This document shows positions 6,817 through 8,593 of a stretch of 8,593 bases of DNA, piece by piece. The translations under genes and the position numbers were made by a program. Source of the DNA: Alistipes sp. GTDB lineage: Bacteria > Bacteroidota > Bacteroidia > Bacteroidales > Rikenellaceae. The DNA lies in assembly GCA_017391665.1 (NCBI GenBank), contig JAFOXS010000267.1:1-8593 (forward strand). The letters run 5' to 3'. Numbering within the stretch: the first letter of the stretch is position 1; each line of letters opens with the position of its first letter. The notes beneath the pieces were generated by a model. That model was given only the letters and a program-made list of their open reading frames with translations. It was not told the DNA's origin and ran no database searches.

Positions 6817-7944
6817 CTATTTCCTAATTGTTTTGACAATATCAGCCGCGAAGCGATCACTCGCTCCTGCCCCACCGATAATAGAGCGCAACTCGTCAAA
6901 GTCGGCAAGCATCTTCTCTCGCTTTGAGCCACCGATAAGGATCGATCGCAACTCCTGCTCCGCCTCATCAACCGAGGGCTTATAGACAACCATCTCGCGA
7001 ACGGCCTCACGCTTAAGGTTAAGGTTCACGAGCGACACAAAGGGAATCTTCAACAGATAAGGCTTACCCTTCTCATAGAGCCACGGAATACCGTAAACAA
7101 CCAGTTCGGGAATACCTATCAACGCCGTTTCGAGCGTTGCCGTGCCCGACGTAACCACAGCCGCCTCGGAAATCTGCAGCAGCTCATAGGTCTTGTCGCA
7201 GACAAACTTCACGGGCATATCCTTTGTAAATACCTCATACTGCTCACGGGCGATCCATCCCACGCCCGCAATGACAAACTGTCTTTCGGGCATACGCTCC
7301 GCCAACTGCGCCATAAAACGCAGGTTAGCCTTAATCTCGCTCACGCGGCTACCCGCCAGCAGAGCGACAATGGGTCGTTCGTCCAAGCCATACTCCTTGC
7401 GAAAAACCGACTCCTCGGGTGCGGCGGCACAGCGCTGGGCGATAGCATCCATCAGGGGATTGCCCTCAAAGTGCGGCTCAATACCCTTGCTGGGGAAGTA
7501 CTCCTTCTCGAAAGGGAAGATGATATAGAGTTTATCAACAAACTTTCGGAGTGCCTTCACTCTATGCTCCTTCCATGCCCACACCTTGGGAGCAATGTAG
7601 TAGTGTACGGGGATACCCTTTGAGTGTGCAAACTCGGCAATCTTGACGTTGAAGCCCGGGTAGTCAATCAGTATAACCACATCGGGCTGGAAAGCCATAA
7701 TATCACGACGGCAGTCGCCCATCTGCCCCAGGATGGTGCGGATATTGAGAGCCACCTGCACAAAGCCGAAGAACGACATCTCACAGTAGTGCTTGACAAG
7801 GTTTTCGCGTCCGCCCACCTCGGCCATCATATCGCCACCCCAGAAGCGGAACTGTGCCTCGGGGTCGGCTTTACGCAAGCCCTTCATTAAGTTTGAGCCG
7901 TGCAGGTCGCCCGAAGGCTCACCTGCGATGATATAGTATTTCAT
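6817..7944 (-). CDS. lpxB: Lipid-A-disaccharide synthase LpxB
   Basis: LpxB is a GT19 glycosyltransferase at the inner membrane that joins lipid X to UDP-2,3-diacylglucosamine, releasing UDP, to make the disaccharide core of lipid A. The 375-residue protein matches the family length. The N-terminal A-G-E-P-S-G-D-L-H-G (7-16) is the hallmark motif. It is followed by W-G-G-D-M-M (35-40), M-S-F-F-G-F (56-61) and L-I-D-Y-P-G-F-N (92-99), where Asp94 matches the essential Asp98 of E. coli LpxB. P-K-V-W-A-W (119-124), A-G-S-R (197-200, Arg200 matching E. coli Arg201) and S-G-T-A-T-L-E (266-272) mark the UDP-sugar side. Presence of lpxB indicates a Gram-negative outer membrane. The ATG lies 6 bases after the trmD stop, and CPBP follows after 6 bases. 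Confidence 0.97.
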   Translation of the reverse strand: MKYYIIAGEPSGDLHGSNLMKGLRKADPEAQFRFWGGDMMAEVGGRENLVKHYCEMSFFGFVQVALNIRTILGQMGDCRRDIMAFQPDVVILIDYPGFNVKIAEFAHSKGIPVHYYIAPKVWAWKEHRVKALRKFVDKLYIIFPFEKEYFPSKGIEPHFEGNPLMDAIAQRCAAAPEESVFRKEYGLDERPIVALLAGSRVSEIKANLRFMAQLAERMPERQFVIAGVGWIAREQYEVFTKDMPVKFVCDKTYELLQISEAAVVTSGTATLETALIGIPELVVYGIPWLYEKGKPYLLKIPFVSLVNLNLKREAVREMVVYKPSVDEAEQELRSILIGGSKREKMLADFDELRSIIGGAGASDRFAADIVKTIRK

Positions 7945-7950
7945 ACTCTT

Positions 7951-8593
7951 CTACATTTTTTCAAGGAGGTCGGGACGCAGGCGCTTGGTGCGCTCGAAAG
8001 ATTGCTCCTCCTGCCACTTTTCAATCTCGGCAAAGTTACCCGAAAGCAATACATCGGGTACTCGCCAGCCACGGAACTCCGCAGGGCGGGTATATACGGG
8101 AGGTGCCAACAGATCATCCTGGAAGCAGTCCGTAAGCGCCGAGGCCTCGTCGCCAATAGCGCCGGGCAGAAGTCGTACGACCGAGTCGGCAATAATACAC
8201 GCCGCCAGCTCACCACCCGTCAAGACGTAGTCGCCGATAGAGATCTCGCGCGTGATGAGGTGCTCGCGGATGCGGTGGTCAATGCCCTTGTAGTGGCCGC
8301 AGAGGATGATGATATTCTCGCACATCGACAGGCGGTTGGCCTCATGCTGGTTGTAGGTGATGCCATCGGGCGAGGTGTAGATAATCTCGTCGTACTGGCG
8401 CTCGGCCTGCAACTTCTCAATAAGTTCAAATACGGGCTCGCACTTGATCACCATACCCGCCTCGCCACCGAAGGGGTAGTCGTCCGTAGTCTTACGCTTG
8501 TCGTGGGCATAGTCGTGCAGGTTATGCACAACGATTTCAACCAAACCCTTCTCCTGCGCACGTTTCAGGATTGACTCGTGCAGGGGAGAGTCC
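7951..8593 (-). CDS. trmD: tRNA (guanine-N1)-methyltransferase TrmD (5' end truncated by window edge)
   Basis: TrmD methylates N1 of G37 next to the anticodon using S-adenosylmethionine, preventing +1 frameshifts; it is a cytoplasmic dimer of the SPOUT class. The frame stays open to the window edge; 214 complete codons including the stop are seen, and only about a dozen N-terminal residues should be missing. The visible part starts [10 protein letters not shown], typical of the region just after the first strand. The TTG at 8542-8544 is therefore an internal Leu codon, not the start. Further signatures, counted from the first visible residue, are F-G-G-E-A-G-M (41-47), L-C-G-H-Y-K-G-I-D (97-105), and [11 protein letters not shown] (119-129), the trefoil-knot SAM site. 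D-E-A-S-A-L-T-D (148-155) ends in the catalytic Asp155 (matching E. coli Asp169), and Y-T-R-P (167-170) follows. It is the first visible gene of the - strand operon and is followed by lpxB after 6 bases. Confidence 0.96.
   Translation of the reverse strand, partial: DSPLHESILKRAQEKGLVEIVVHNLHDYAHDKRKTTDDYPFGGEAGMVIKCEPVFELIEKLQAERQYDEIIYTSPDGITYNQHEANRLSMCENIIILCGHYKGIDHRIREHLITREISIGDYVLTGGELAACIIADSVVRLLPGAIGDEASALTDCFQDDLLAPPVYTRPAEFRGWRVPDVLLSGNFAEIEKWQEEQSFERTKRLRPDLLEKM

Noticed and set aside
8542..8544. TTG as the trmD start
   Set aside because: The frame stays open upstream and encodes the conserved [10 protein letters not shown] segment, so this codon is an internal leucine.
7900..8574. 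224-residue open frame on the + strand opposite lpxB and trmD
   Set aside because: It lies wholly antisense to two well-supported genes; its composition is rich in residues mirrored from those genes, and it shows no recognisable domain.

Overview
The window looks like ordinary chromosomal DNA from a member of the Bacteroidales. The evidence is the mreC-mreD-mrdA-rodA gene order, an unusually long RodA (485 residues), Bacteroides-like LpxB, TrmD and Maf sequences, and the lack of clear Shine-Dalgarno motifs. The GC level (a little above 50% in most genes) and protein style suggest Rikenellaceae/Alistipes, but this is a guess from memory of the family, not a database result.

Left half, + strand (1-4816): the C-terminal part of mreC (cut by the window edge), mreD, mrdA (PBP2) and rodA form one tightly packed elongasome operon; mrdA and rodA overlap by 20 bases. 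These proteins together build and scaffold peptidoglycan for lateral wall growth: RodA polymerises lipid II, PBP2 cross-links the strands, and MreC/MreD couple them to the cytoskeleton. After a 63-base gap holding a perfect 8-3-8 inverted repeat comes mntP, a manganese exporter.

Right half, - strand (8593 down to 4853): trmD (5' end cut by the window edge), lpxB, a CPBP-family membrane protease, a FAHD1-like fumarylacetoacetate hydrolase-family enzyme and maf follow one another with gaps of 6, 6, 24 and 2 bases, so they are very probably cotranscribed from a promoter outside the window. The products are functionally mixed: tRNA m1G37 methylation, lipid A synthesis, a membrane protease, an acylpyruvate/oxaloacetate-type enzyme and a nucleotide pyrophosphatase. 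The CPBP gene is clearly AT-richer than its neighbours.

The two gene blocks converge on a single hairpin at 4821-4854 that has an A-tract on one side and a T-tract on the other, so it can terminate transcription from both directions.

There are no RNA genes, CRISPR arrays, insertion sequences or gene-free stretches above 300 bases. No convincing Bacteroidales-type promoter (TTTG / TAnnTTTG) was found in the gaps. I do not see a previously undescribed system here; the points worth a second look are modest: the palindrome before mntP, the extra membrane region in RodA, a possible metal site in PBP2 and the AT-rich protease gene within the lpxB operon.
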